A DNA stretch of 64,000 nt from Agelas oroides (GCA_949130485.1 OX422184.1:25527674-25591673), one strand, 5' to 3'. Positions 46,203 to 58,647 are shown, counted from the stretch's first letter. Program-made: numbers and translations. The notes: a model not told the origin generated them from the sequence alone.

Positions 46203-49200
46203 CTGCAGGATTCCAATTAAAGAAAATATGAGATTGTAGTGCCCAAGTTTAGTTTGGTTTTAAGTGTGCACTCAGATGGATTATTCAGTTGATAACTGTA
46301 GAAAATACACTTACAGAGTACTGCATGTCTGTCCAGCTATGTATGTACTCTGGTCCCCAGACCCTCATTACAGTACTGGGGGATCCAGCTGAGGGTCTGG
46401 GAACAAGACTATAGTATGCTGCATATGCAGCTTACGCATGTGTTGGCTACTTGTGGCTTACGTTTTGGGCAGGTTGTGCTGATATCAGGGCAGCAGTTGC
46501 CAGCACCATGGCAGTAATGATCACACCAGCATTTGCTACCAGACACATAACAACCATTTCCACTCGCAGTGCAGCAGGAACTGTAGCCGGCAGCTTGACA
46601 TGTTGTTTGAGCTGAAACAAAAGAAAGGTAGTTATGTTGTTTATCGATCATTGTTTGATATTGAAGAGGTTTTACTTACGACAGGTTGTGCTGATATCGG
46701 GGCAGCAGTTGTTCTGTTTATGGCACTCTTGATCACACCAGCAACTGCTACCAGAGACATAACAGCCATTTCCACTCGCAGTGCAGCAGGAAGTGTGGCC
46801 CGCAGCTTGACATATCGTTTGAGTAGCTATAGAAAGGAGGGTAGGTAAAATTAAGTGTGTTTCCCAATGGTATATACATAAAATATGAGGCTTGCACAAT
46901 ATTCATCAGTGGAAAAAAGTGGGGGAAAGATAGTCTGGGTACAAGACTACATTGAAGCTAATGCAGTAGTAATAATTAGAGCCACACCAAAGGTGCCTGT
47001 ACCTAACGTAACAGTAACGCTAACACACAGTAAGTAACACTCTCTATGAAAATTAGGTCAGAGCAGTACAGATTGCAATATAGCTAATGGCACTATGCTG
47101 TCACTACTGACACTGCCTATGACCACCCCACTTGGCAACGTATGAATGAATATTGGAAGCTAAAGAAAGGGAGGAAAACATTTGTCGTTGTTTATTGTTA
47201 TGAAGTGGTAACCGTTAAAGGGCAAAGAAAAAAGGATAAGTGGTCGCATGTAGAGCTGATGCAACTTTGTACACTGAACTTTTGCAGCAATTAGTTTTGC
47301 TGTTGTTGCTGTTGTTCCCCACTTGGGGTATAAAATATGACAAGGATGTGACTTACTGTTTGGGCAGGTTGTGCTAGCTACTGCATGCAGGTAGAAGTGA
47401 CTTGCAAGAACTTGCAAGTTTTGTTTTTTACTGCAAGAAATTGTCTTTTTTGCTACTAATCTGTCTTACACAAATCTTGTTATCTTGCATGAAATTTACT
47501 GCAAGATTTTTTAACAAGTTTCAATGGAAGATTCTTGCACAAAATAGTGCCCAAGAATTTAGTTTGATGTATATTCCAAATCAGGAGTATGCACTCAGAT
47601 GGATTATGCAGTCAATAATAGCAGAAAATATTCTTATGACAATGGTTAGTACTGTCTGTCCAGCTATGTATGTACTCTGGTCCAGAGACCCTCATTACAG
47701 TACTGGGGTCTAGCTGAGGGTCTGGGAACAAGACTATAGTATGCTGCATATGCAGCTTACCCATGTGTTGGCTACTTTTGGCTTACGTTGTGGGCAGGTT
47801 GTGCTGATATCAGGGCAGCAGTTGCCAGCACTATGGCACTCTTGATCACACCAGCATCTGCCAGCCGAGACATAACAGCCATTTCCACTCGCAGTGCAGC
47901 AGGAACTGTAGCCGGCAGCTTGACATGTCTTTGGAGCTAAAACAAAAGAAAGGTAGTTAACATATTATCGTTCATATTATGTCGTTTATTGTTCATTGCT
48001 TGATATTGAAGAGGTTTAACTTACGACAGGTTGTGCTGATATCAGGGCAGCAGTTGCCAGATTGATGGCACTCATGATCACACCAGCATGTGCCACCAGG
48101 GACATAACACCCATTTCCACTCGCAGTGCAGCAGGAACTGAAGCCAGCTTCTCCACATGTTTTTGGAGGAGGAGCTATAGAAAGGAGGGTAGATAAAGTA
48201 TGTTTATTGAATGTTGTGTTCATATATACTTAAGATGTGAGACTTGCACACTATTCACCAATGGAAACAAGTGGAGGGAAAAATAGGTTTAAAATCAGTG
48301 TTGTTCTGATCAGTAGTCTGACTAAATTGCATGTTTATAATTAAAGCAACACCAAAGGTGCCTGTACGTAGCATTAAAAGGTTTACAACATTGGTTAATC
48401 ATTCTGAAAAACAGTTTCGCAGCATACATTGTAATCAATTATGATAATCATTATGTCACTACTGACCACCCCACTTGGCAACTTATGAATGACTTACGTG
48501 GTGGAGTGGTGGGTGGTGGAGTGGTGGGTCGGTTGATCCAGTTATAGAAGTCTTGAAGGGTTGGTTCAAAGTTGCCACATTTACGCATTTCCGGTGGAGA
48601 TGGATTCTGGTTTGGTTGTGCCTCGTTAAGGACCACTCCCATGCCTTCAACTGCGTGGTTCTCAACATGACAGTGCATGAACCAAACACCAGGATTGTCT
48701 GTTACAATGTCAATTATCGCATAGCCACCAGCTGGTACCATAATTGTATCTTTACGAGGTGTGCGAGGGTCAATCTTGCCAGATGCTGTGGGTGTAGGAA
48801 CGTTGCCGTTAGTTGTAGCTGAGGGGTATGTGTATGCTTTTCCAGTAGCCCATTTTGGTGCAGGACAGGTATAGTCTGCATGTGGATTGTCACTTGTAAC
48901 ATAGTCACATTTTCCGAACCCTGGTGGATACCTACTACACTCAATGTCATCAGAAAAGCACTCAACAAAGCCAGTTCTTGCATTGATAGGTGGTAGGCCA
49001 ATCTTGATCACAAAGAAGCTGTGGCCATGCATATGCACTGGGTGGCTGAATGTGCCATGTGGCCCAGCTACAGTATACACAAACCGATAAGATTTTTGGT
49101 ACTCGAGATTCCTCATGTGGACACACGAACAGTTTTCATTTGACAAATCTGTCATCACATTGTAGCAGACATTGGGATCATCAATGTTTTTGCAGTATTC

Positions 49201-50891
49201 AGCATTATAAATCTCTTGAAATTCTTGATCATCATCTGTCAACTTGGGAGGGACTGATGGAAAAAGTGAACGCCGTCCATTTACAGAACTCAGAGATCCC
49301 ATGCCTTCTGTCCCAAATTGGAAGAAAATTACTTGATCTGGAGTGGCCTTTGGCAGAATACTCTCTGGTGAAGCAAGTAGTAGTTGAAGAGAGTCCACAT
49401 ACGTACACTGCCAATTGTAGGCACTATGTATATTCCATGGACAGTTCATAATTTTACAGGGGTTGGATGAGGTGCAAGTGGAGTTGACAGCCACAGACTT
49501 TTCCTTGATACGCACATAGTCTGCTGAAGTCGGTAGGGAAGCCCCCTGTACATTGTAGTGGAGAATCGACTCGGCTGCTCGATCTAACATCATGCGGTAG
49601 GGAGGATCAACAGAATCAGTATTGTCTGGCATATCAATCTCTAGTGCCTCCGTTCGCATCCAGTAGTCACTCTTAGGTGGGTTGCTTTTGGTGATGAGTA
49701 AAAAGTCGTACCTCTCTCCTGATTGAAGGGCAATGTAGTTCACTGGCACAGGCTGTACCCAGTGCCCATCTGTCCCTACAACCCAGAGGTCATGCTCATC
49801 TATCGAGAACCTAAATGCATAGTTATTGATGGATCCAATCAGGCGGAAACGGTACACTTGGCCGGAGTCAACACTGAATATAGCAAGGCGTGACTTCAAA
49901 TATGGATATGAATTGTCAGGATGTTTGCCCTTTCCATTGATTAGTGCAGACCAGAATGGATAATTCCCAGCTTCCTTTCCATCGGGTCCAAAGGTAAAAT
50001 CTTCAAATTCATCATCAGGGCCTGGGGGGTCGGATCCTGTGTGTGAATAAAACCAGGAGCTACTTTCAAGCAATGAGTATGCAGCCAGTGAATCTTCACG
50101 AAACCAGTCAGCAATGACGAGCGTATGTTCAGCTGGCAGGTCTTGGTACTGGCGTAGTGCTTGAGACAATGCAGCCCTGATTTGACTCTCCGTAGCTGGT
50201 AATTCTCTAACAGTGAGTGCTCCAAACAAGCCATCAGATCGTTGGACTCCAGTGTGAGAGTGATACCAGTGGGTACCAGATGGTTGTGCCTTGAATATGT
50301 AGCGGAAGGACTTCTGTGGATCAATTGCACACTGTGTGATGTGTTGGACTCCATCTATAAAGTAGGTATCGAATTGATACAAGCCATGCCAGTGGATGGA
50401 GACAGTCTCCATTTGGAGTTCATTGGCCACATTCACCATGACAGTCTGGTCCTCCCAAACAATTAGATTAGGACCTGGAACCTGCCCATTTACTCCAATA
50501 AAAGGTTTGTAGGTTGTTGCGTCAAATGTGTATGTTGGGCTACACTGACTGACATCATCTTCAGTGGTGTTTATGCAAAAGTCATGATCAAGTTGTGCTG
50601 GGTGACTATAAAGATTTCCATCGTCAGCAAAGTAGTAGACACGAGCTACTTGAACTCGTTCTTCATTGTCTGGATTAATGTAGTATCGGGTGAAGGCGTG
50701 AAGTAGTTCTATCTTCAAGGTGAAGACGCATACATCAGCATTTTGGCGACATTCACAAGACGTTGTTGTAGGGGTGCATGGGACAGTGTGCACATCCAGG
50801 GTGGATGCATCAACCTGCGCAGAAGCACACGTAATTGGGAGGAGGAGGGCAAGGATGAAGACGATAGGAGCCATGGCTTGTTGCTAAACTC
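45946..50891 (-). CDS. Secreted multicopper oxidase with five somatomedin-B-like modules
   Basis: Exons: 48498-50891 (ATG 50872-50874), 48025-48174, 47787-47936, 46680-46826, 46462-46611, 45946-46202. All internal junctions are GT-AG and phase 1, and the sum is 1,076 codons plus stop if the last exon reads through. Enzyme part: signal peptide of about 19 residues, then cupredoxin domains with HWHG (161), HWYHSH (202), HPVHMHGH (611) and HCHVENHAVEGM (734), giving type 1, 2 and 3 copper ligands with axial Met. It should oxidise phenols or metal ions outside the cell, as laccases do. A Pro/Thr linker joins it to cysteine-rich modules that likely bind matrix or partners. The last exon also has a good donor (TACC|GTAAGT at 46004), so more exons to the left are possible. 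Confidence 0.85.
46348..46412. repeat. Hairpin TCTGGTCCCCAGACC, intronic
   Basis: Arms CCCCAGACCCTCA and TGAGGGTCTGGGAACAAGACTA; duplicated together with the exons as 47675-47736. Confidence 0.7.
46462..46611 (-). CDS. Somatomedin-B-like module 4 exon
   Basis: 150 nt, phase 1-1, GTTTCAG|CT to AAAAC|GTAAGC. Encodes CQAAGYSSCCTASGNGC and CWCDHYCHGAGNCCPDI. Confidence 0.8.
46680..46826 (-). CDS. Somatomedin-B-like module 3 exon
   Basis: 147 nt, phase 1-1, CTATAG|CT to CTGTC|GTAAGT. Encodes CQAAGHTSCCTASGNGC and CWCDQECHKQNNCCPDI. Counterpart of module 1 in the duplicated unit. Confidence 0.8.
47350..47381 (-). pseudogene. Relic of a somatomedin-B-like exon
   Basis: Only the last codons (STTCPN) and the donor (GTAAGTCA) survive; the rest of the module is missing. 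It lies where the duplicated unit would predict another exon. Confidence 0.55.
47675..47736. repeat. Hairpin, duplicate of 46348-46412
   Basis: Same arms, slightly diverged and a few bases shorter in the loop. It marks the two copies of the 1.35-kb unit. Confidence 0.7.
47787..47936 (-). CDS. Somatomedin-B-like module 2 exon
   Basis: 150 nt, phase 1-1, acceptor TTTTAG|CT, donor CAAC|GTAAGC. It encodes CQAAGYSSCCTASGNGC and CWCDQECHSAGNCCPDI. Nearly identical to module 4, reflecting the 1.35-kb unit duplication. Confidence 0.8.
48025..48174 (-). CDS. Somatomedin-B-like module 1 exon
   Basis: 150 nt, phase 1-1, between CTATAG|CT and CTGTC|GTAAGT. Ten cysteines; the second half CWCDHECHQSGNCCPDISTTC has the exact somatomedin-B spacing CxCx3Cx5CCx6C. 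The first half (C...GFSSCC...GC) differs from the vertebrate form. Confidence 0.8.
48498..50891 (-). CDS. Multicopper oxidase exon
   Basis: One large exon with all copper motifs. An acceptor CCCTTCACAG|GAG at 50892 just before the ATG suggests a 5' UTR intron. The start MAPIVFILALLLPITCASA is a typical signal peptide. An N-terminal extension with four Cys (33-100) precedes the first cupredoxin strand. It ends at CACCAC|GTAAGT after PTTPPPTTPP. Confidence 0.92.
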
Positions 50892-51324
50892 CTGTGAAGG
50901 GGCAAAAGTAATTAGGCGGTATAAAAAGGACTTTTATCTATGGGCATACTGGTAGCTTCACTGGAATAACCGTACAGACAACTGTCTCTACAGTTTAACA
51001 TTTCTGTGACAAATACTATTCACTCCACTGCGTATGCATGCATCCATGATATACACTATCCAATTCCACCCTAATCTCTCAAGTGGAAAATACCTTAGCT
51101 TAACAGGATTGGAGTGAACACTGCTGCCATTCTCCAAATGAGTTTGTTCAGGACCCGTAGAAAAGGGTTACATAATAGCTGTAACATGGGCTTCTAATGT
51201 ATATTGGATTTGTACCCTGAGTGCAGTTTTATGTGTTCCCAAGGGTGAAGCCTGAGGAAATATATAAACTGCACTGGAAAGACACACTGGAAAGAGAAAA
51301 AATGACAATTTTCCCCTAGGAAGG

Positions 51325-51603
51325 ATGAAGCAAAAGTGCTACGATGAAAGGCCTAAGCAGTTTGTTGAGCCAAACAATTCTGAAGCCCTAGAGAGGACAT
51401 TGAAGGGTATCATTCCAAAGCACACGCAAAAGAGTGAGCAGTGGGCTCTGAGGGTTCTGACTCTGAGTGCTAGTGAGTGGATCACTGAACGCAACAAATG
51501 TTGTAGCAAGAATGTCCTAGGGTCAATTTCTCGAGACAGAAGACGCCGAAAGGCTTGCAAAGTGGTTATACTTGCTTACTCTCGAACTGCCCAGGAAAAA
51601 TGA
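51325..51603 (+). pseudogene. Crypton/ZMYM-like N-terminal fragment
   Basis: 92 residues. The stretch IIPKHTQKSEQWALRVLTLS then SEWITERN resembles the segment that precedes tyrosine-recombinase-like domains in Crypton and ZMYM/QRICH1-type proteins. An acceptor-like TTTTCCCCTAG lies just upstream. No downstream exon was found. A partial or dead copy. Confidence 0.35.
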
Positions 51604-52026
51604 CAGTAGTAAGTACCCTCCAGCTACAACCATCAGGTTTTGAGTGGTAAATTTGCGTCCTAGTAAGTGGTTGAAAGTCACTGCCATACTGGAGCTTGCA
51701 AACTCTGCGCTGCAATGTCGGCCATCGCCACTAACGAAACATAGCTACTCCCAGGCTCCCTCTTCTCACTTCAAAACGAGAGGGAGCTTGCTACACTTTA
51801 TTAGCTTCATTCCCAGGTCTCCACCGCCATCCAGTTTTTGTTCAATACGGTTTAATATTGTTAAAAACCAAGCAGTGGGAGGGGTTACCATCTGCACACG
51901 CATAGTAGCCACAGAATGACTCAGTAAGCTTTTGGCACCATTAGCAACAGAAGTTGTTCTTTCTCATCCATCCCACTCCACAACTACTTCCATCTGTTAC
52001 CTGCAAATTGCAAAGCACACCAGATG

Positions 52027-52811
52027 CAGGCCCGTAGCCAAGATTTTGAGAAGGAATGTTACATGGAGTCTGATGCGTATGCATGAATGCGTAAGTACTG
52101 CTAGACTAGGGGGGTCTAGGGCCATGTTCCCCCAGGAAATTTTTTTAAAACTTAAATGCTCTGAGATTGCTTCTGAGGCAATTTTGGGACAGATGCTGAG
52201 GCGTAGTTGCTACATGGCTCGTAGGGTATTGCATCCAATTTTTGACTGTTCATATATTATGCATTTACTAAGCAAGCTGACATTAAATTTCCACAAGAGG
52301 AGGTAATACGGTTGGCGGAACAGTAGGTTGGGTGACAGATGGTGAAATAGTATGCAGACAATATGTCAGAAGAGCATCAAGGTTATACAACAGCAAGATG
52401 TCTATATAGACTACCATAATAAGACTGAGCATTTCCATGCGTTTTCACAAAGATGGTATGACTCCAGGCTGTTCAGTTGGCACTTTATTGTTGTGTGTCG
52501 GTCACTAGAAGGACAACTGGTGAGCTCTCGAGCGCCTACAACAGCAATTTATTCACGCACATATTTACGCGCGCCCTTTCATCGCAGCGGCGTAAATCGC
52601 TTACGCTCGCATTCATCAGCTGGTCCTCCATGAACAAACGGGGTGCATAGCTGCAACCAAACTCGTTTGGACACAATGGCAACGAGCTAGTGGACCACTT
52701 ACGAACGGTAGGAGCACTTAAAATGTATAGCTAGGCGGTGTATAAACTCTTTTGGAGGCCAAAAGGGGGTTCGAACGAACCCCCTCGAACTCCCCCCTGC
52801 CTACGCGCCTG
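52027..52811. mobile_element. CAGGCCCGTAGCC DNA element, 785 bp
   Basis: Ends CAGGCCCGTAGCC and CCTACGCGCCTG, flanked by AGATG (52022-52026, 52812-52816). Internal CCCCCAGGAAATTTTTTTAAA and GAGATTGCTTCTGA resemble the poly-C block at 41440-41500. No transposase frame. Confidence 0.65.
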
Positions 52812-53139
52812 AGATGTAACTTGCTGCATGGGAAGAGTGAAGGCCTCGCTGAGCATTGTCACAGCTAGCCCTTCACCCATTAACCCAATCGGTGAATTAA
52901 AAGCTGTGGTATATGGTTAGGCCAGGCAAACTAGATTTATTGTTTTGCATCAGCGGCCGCTTCCTCTGAGACCTGCCGCCTCAACTGTCATTATCGCCTT
53001 CCAAGCAATCGCCCACTTTTAAAACGTTCCCAGTCCCATGAGACACCCATGGGAAGGGTGACTTAAATCAGTCCCATTGGTAACCCATGGAAATTTTCTC
53101 TATTTTAAGTCAATTGCTGGGCGACCTTTGATCGCGAAA

Positions 53140-53185
53140 ATCGCGAAATTTTCTGCCTCGCAAAAATTTCCCGCTATACGGTACA
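53140..53185. repeat. TIR end, TTTCCCGCTATACGGTA type
   Basis: Reads CGCAAAAATTTCCCGCTATACGGTA, same family as 12688-12899 and 15495-15572. The partner end was not located. Confidence 0.5.
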
Positions 53186-54681
53186 ATACCGCAGTAACTC
53201 TAGAAAACGCACTCAGACGACGCACTGACTGTATTTGGTAAACTGATGATCTTTGTGTGAAGTTTGTGCAGCGTCTCGACTGGTTTTCAAGCAGTTTTTT
53301 TTGTTTTTGAGCAAGTCGCTGTAATTTTGTCCCGTAAATCATCATGACAATGATCGCTTCAGCAATTTTAGCGCGCAAAATGCCGCGTGTATTATTCGTG
53401 GTCGGAAGTTGTTGTTTTTGAGCTAGTCTATATAATTGTGCTGCACAAAAAAGGAATACAAAAGACATATTATGCACAGTTATTTTCTGTTCTACCGTAG
53501 ATATATTGCATGGGGTTAGGAAAAATTGTACCGTTTGCTACTAGCGGGCAATTTTGCACACTTTTGCTACAACTACATACCAATCGGCGATTCTCCGTTT
53601 CTTAAGTATCCTCCGCTCTTTCACTTCCATGTAGTATACTATCAACGCAAATACAAAAACCTAAAGCTGCTGATTATTAGTTTCTCATCGACCGCCCGCG
53701 TGAATTTTATGCGATAGAATTTATCACCATTATTTTTATTTGTACATCTCAGTGACGTTAAACGAACGAGCGGTATAGGCGTCATGAGCATAGCGATGAA
53801 CGTACTAACGCTAACAAACGTGTCTGTATACTGCACAGCATTCAAAAAACAGTTATACAATGGCTGATAATGAGCGCTGATCATCCCTCTATCTCGTTAA
53901 CTTTTTTCGTGAAAAATATCTGTTGGCTGTGTATAAATACATAATGGTAGTACCCAAGTTGTATACGTATGCCATTTAAAAACCTGCCATGTACATGTAC
54001 TGTGATGGCCCTTGCGGGTTCAACTATTCCAATTAAATCATTACAAGGAGCGTTTAAATAATCCAACCTGAAATATCAAAGATACCAAGCCATGGGCCTA
54101 GTTATCCAAAAAGAACTTACCATCCAAGACCTAATGTATTACTCACTGCCGTTTTTTACGGTAGTCTCGTTTGCAGTGGTTCGTGGTCACAGGAACGAGG
54201 AAATTTTACCTGCTACGGCGAACTTCAATTTTTGGTCACGTGCCCATTTTTTGTGGTTTTACCAGTTCTGGAAAAGTGAACCGATACTAAAAATATTAAC
54301 AAGCGAACCCAATCCGACTTTTGTTTCTTTCTTATACCTAGTGAGCTCTTTTGAAAAGTAGTGTTTTGGAATCAATGCGTACACTTTCACATTCAGGTAG
54401 GATACCCTGAATGTGTGATTCGACATAAGGTGGGTATGCATGTTAGTCAATCTCGCGCAGCGCTTTGGTAAAATAGGCCCCGCAATTAGGCCTACCTGAT
54501 GTTAAACCGTAGCCTCGTTCTAGCAACTACAGTACAAGCTCTGAGGGACAAACCGCAGAAACGTTTGCGCAAACAAAACCTGCCGCGACCCTTATACCCT
54601 ATCCTTCCCCGCAGAAACAATTAAACCAATTAACGGGTCGAAGTACTATACGTTCCGGGCGAGTTACAATGCGTGGGGGGA

Positions 54682-55483
54682 CCGGTGTAAGCGCGATATG
54701 GGGACCCCCGTGATATGGGGACCCCCGTCCCCATATCCCTAGTGATATGGGGACCCCTCCAGCTCCATTTCGCTAGTGATATAGGGACCCCCTCAGCGTT
54801 TTGGGGACCCCGGAAGATACGGACCTACCTGTTCGTAGACATCGGGCGCTAGACCTTGACGATCGTTGATCAGAAGGGTACGCCATCAGTGATAATTATA
54901 AAACGAGAAGCAGAGCACAACAAGAAGAAGTTGTTAGTATGGCGAAGGAAGACGTGAAAGTTGAGGAAGATGCGGCAAAAGCGTTCAGCGAAATTTATGA
55001 CTACGTTGTCCACAAGACATACCCATCTCATGCTGATAAACTCTACAAGCATGGGCTAAGGAAGCGTAGCAAATTCAGCGGACGGAGGACGTTTATACTA
55101 CATTGGCGGAAAAGGGAGTTGAGAAACCTCGCTTGGTGGTCGAAAGTGCGGAGGAGAGGAGGAGAATAATCGGCAGCATACTAATAATTTTCTTTAATGA
55201 TAATATTGTTGTTCTTTACTTGTACATACTATTGCATAAGCATATTTTTACTCTTGCATATATACGACTTGTTAATTTGTTCTTATAACGTCTTTTCCAA
55301 TTGCGTATAGAACACAAACCATAGGGGTCCCTAAATCACTGAAGGATCCCCATATCACCAGAGTTCTGGGGACCGGGGGTCCCCAGATCCCTAGTGATAT
55401 GGGGCCCCCCCGTCCCCATATCACTAGGGATATGGGGACCGGGGTCCCCAAATTGGGGGGTCCCCATTTCACGCAGACACCGG
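54682..55483. mobile_element. GATATGGGGACCCC element
   Basis: Ends CCGGTGTAAGCGCG and CACGCAGACACCGG in inverted orientation, with subterminal arrays of GTGATATGGGGACCCCC (54695-54800) and the reverse complement (55310-55465). It encloses the coding relic at 54939-55170. Confidence 0.65.
54939..55170 (+). pseudogene. Integrase-leader-like coding relic
   Basis: Starts MAKEDVKVEEDAAKAFSEIY and YPSHADKLYKHGLRKRSKFS; after a frameshift near 55080-55110 the reading continues EKPRLVVESAEERRRII. This is the segment that normally precedes the H2C2 zinc motif of retroelement integrases. No H2C2 or core follows. Confidence 0.5.
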
Positions 55484-56137
55484 CTACTGGTTGCTTAAGC
55501 ATGAGTAAAAATACAAAGAGTGCATCAACTTGGCATAATAGCTAGTTTGCTTGCATTTGCAGAGCACGTTTCTCGTCCTTAGTGAAGGTGCTTGAAACCT
55601 TTTTATTTTTTACACAAGCAAAAACGCAGCAGTATGTAAATCGGTATTTCTTTTCTCAGTCCGCATTGTTGTTTCGACAACTTGGAATGGCAGGCATTGA
55701 CATGCGTTGACAGAGCAAAATCGAACGCCGTAAAGGAAGCCCCATTTTACCCAGCTCCGAAATATATTGATTCTGCTACCAACCTAAAACAGGAAAAATT
55801 TTTAGCCGACGTTTCGACTGATCTGAGTTGTCATCACGGCGAAATTAAGTTGTCTTTCCTCTCATGCCAGCTGAGAGGCCACTGAAACAAAACGTGCCGC
55901 AATTAAGGCAGATACAGACCCTGCATGATCACTGCTGTAGTGTAGACAGACACATGGACGGTAAAATGCAGTTTACAGATAACTAACCAACACGTCACTG
56001 CAGATGTCGACGTATATGGTCGCAAGTGGCAGGGGATTAACGGTCTGGATCTCGAATGAGGTTTGGCAGAAGCAGCAACTGCAAACTGTATGAGACAGCT
56101 AGCAGTAAAGTCTGGTGCAAGTAGGGCCGCTTTTATA

Positions 56138-56251
56138 GCAGAGCACGCTTGCGCAGAGCACGCTTGCGCAGAGGATGCCTTGCGCAGAGCATGTCTTGCG
56201 CAGAGGATGCCTTGCGCAGAGCACGCTTGCGCAGAGCATGCCTTGCTTTGA
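56138..56251. repeat. 15-bp minisatellite
   Basis: About seven imperfect copies of TTGCGCAGAGCACGC. It lies within a 185-codon minus-strand frame (55903-56460) that probably has no coding role. Confidence 0.8.
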
Positions 56252-57065
56252 ACATTGAACCTTGCAGAAAATGGCGGTGTGAGGCTGTGTGAGCTCCCCT
56301 CCAAAATAGATAATAGCGTCTCAGATGCTCGCTCCGTTTGCGTGTTCTCCTTCCTTCGTAGCCGCGCTTGTCCACTGATGAAAGGGACATTACCCTGAAT
56401 TGATGATACACGGTCGACATCGACTGGAGGCAGACCTATGGCAGCTAGATGTGTACACATGGCAGGCGAGACAGATGCTCATCACAGAATCGTGCCCACC
56501 TGTCATGCTGTGGGATGGGTAGCCCCTCTGGTAGTCTACATGTTGCCGACAGCTATGGGTCTGGCCAGAACTGAAGTGCCGCAGAGACTTTTGGCCTCAA
56601 CTGAAGTTTTGTGTTCTAGCTACTTTGTGTGTTTGTGTGTTTTGTGAAATTTCGCGCATACCTACCGGTCAGTCGCAAATGAACTTTTAACCTTGAACTT
56701 GCGTAGGCACGAAACTGTAGCTGAAGGTCGCGTATGCCATACTTACGTATTACCGTATAGCACTATTAAAAGTCAAATTTTCGCAAATAGCGCCATTTTG
56801 CGAATTTGCTGTACGCTGTCTAGCCATGCTAGGTCGCAAGTGGCTACGTAATGAGCAATGTGCGTGGCATACAAAGACTAGTTCTAACACGCGCTGTCAC
56901 ACGGTCGTCTGCTCGAGCTCTAAGCAGTTCGTCTATTGCTCCAGATTGCTACAATGCAGCCACTGGTTTTCCGCAGCAGATATCGCACACGAAGGTATCC
57001 TAGACTACACGTAGACCTCAGCCTTCTCATATAGTTTATTATACCTCCAAAATCAGATTAACTAG

Positions 57066-58560
57066 GCGAATGCGGTGCATTGTGGGGTGAGCGTGAGCGA
57101 ATTGTGTTGCGTAAGCAGTTAACATTCTTTCCAAATCCCTTCCTCCCAAAGTATTATGGATGTTTACACACACAGGTAGCTAATAAAATTATCTACAGAG
57201 GCTGAAAATATACAAAAGACACAAAGATATATATAAAAATGAAAATTACTATAAGTGAGTGCATTTATATCACAGCCAAAACAAATGGGTTGTTTTAACC
57301 ACAGAATGGTTACCCTGGTTGCAGTCAAGCTAGTAGACAGTGGTTATGCTAGGTTTACTTTGGTATTAGAGACTAATTGCATAAGGCAACCAGAAAGGAA
57401 GCTATAGCTGTCTTGATGCATAAACAATTACATGACTCGGATCATCTTACAACCACAATAGCTGACAACCCTCACAACATGTGTGAGGGAGTCATTACAA
57501 ATGCACACTTCAAAGTTGCAGTAAGGAACTGTCATGCTCTTACATAATGCAAGCAGGTGATTCCCTCACAAATGTTAGTGGTTACTATAAGCAGGATCAT
57601 GGTTGCAAGATGATCAGGGCAGCTGCCTCTCTAGTTGCCTTATGCAATTAGTCTGTAGTACCAAAGTAAACCTCTCATAACCACTGTCTATACTAGCTTG
57701 ACTGCAACCAGGGTAACCACACTGTGGTTTGAATGACACAGTTAAAGCTTGGACATGTCATTCTAAATCCTACACTGCAAAAACAAATTGGTTGTTTAAA
57801 CTTGAGTTTCTGTTTGGATTTACAATAATGCAAAATAACAAAACAAAAAAACCCCAGGGGGGACCCACGTGGAGGGAGTACTCATTCACCCCATGTACTC
57901 ACCCTGTCTGTGTGGTTGTGTGCACAGGTGAGGCCTAGTGTTGTGCGCATTGTACATATACAATGCAAAATTGAAATAAAGGATTGAGAAGTAAAGTGAC
58001 ATAACATGTTTCTGCATAAAAAGTATTTTTAAATTGCAGAAGGCTAAAGGCTGGCAGTCTTCACCTGACCACAGGACAGGCAAGTCAAACCTCTTGTTCT
58101 CTCCTGTGCTGTAGCCTGTTTTCCTTATCTTCCGACAGTTCTTCTGGAAGTATCCATGCTCACTACAAGTAGCAAAACTACTCTAAACTCTGAACAGAAG
58201 GGCTTTCAACTATAAAAGTGTGTAGGTGCACGTGTTGTTAGATCACATCATCATCCTCGACTGTCCGTGGAAGAGCTGCATGATATGGTTGGCCATGAGG
58301 CGGAAGCCTTTTTGAACCGTGTGTTTCACTGCTGCTAGCCTACGTGGAACACGGCAGTACTGGTTTAAGCAACGTGCACACGTGTTGTTAGATCATTCAC
58401 ATATTGTCCGCACGCAGCATGCGTACACGTGCATTGCATGGACATATGACGTACGATACATATATATATATACATATACAGATATATACATATGACATCA
58501 TATCAGAGAAATTCCGCCGTTAAACTCACCAGTGTGGGGCTTGCTCACGCTCGCCCCAAT
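57066..58560. mobile_element. GAATGCGGTGCATTGTGGGG element, 1.5 kb
   Basis: Left end GCGAATGCGGTGCATTGTGGGGTGAGC, right end GTGTGGGGCTTGCTCACGCTCGCCCCAA; TAACTAG on both sides. It ends in the same sequence as 18180-18329 and contains an unrelated inverted-repeat MITE at 57276-57745. Another left end starts immediately after (58566). Confidence 0.6.
57276..57745. repeat. GGTTACCCTGGTTGCAG MITE, copy 1
   Basis: Inverted arms of over 100 bp with GGTTACCCTGGTTGCAGTCA and TTGCATAAGGCAACCAG. Confidence 0.65.
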
Positions 58561-58647
58561 AACTAGGCGAATGTAGAATATTGTGGGGTGAGTGTGAGCA
58601 AGCAGCAATCAACTGCTACATAGCTAAGGCCTCACAAGTGAAGTATC

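Noticed and set aside
53100-53477. 125-codon minus-strand frame
   Set aside because: Its C-terminal part runs through a transposon TIR and no family is recognisable.
55903-56460. 185-codon minus-strand frame
   Set aside because: Its centre is a 15-bp minisatellite and the flanks show no domain, splice signals or conserved composition.
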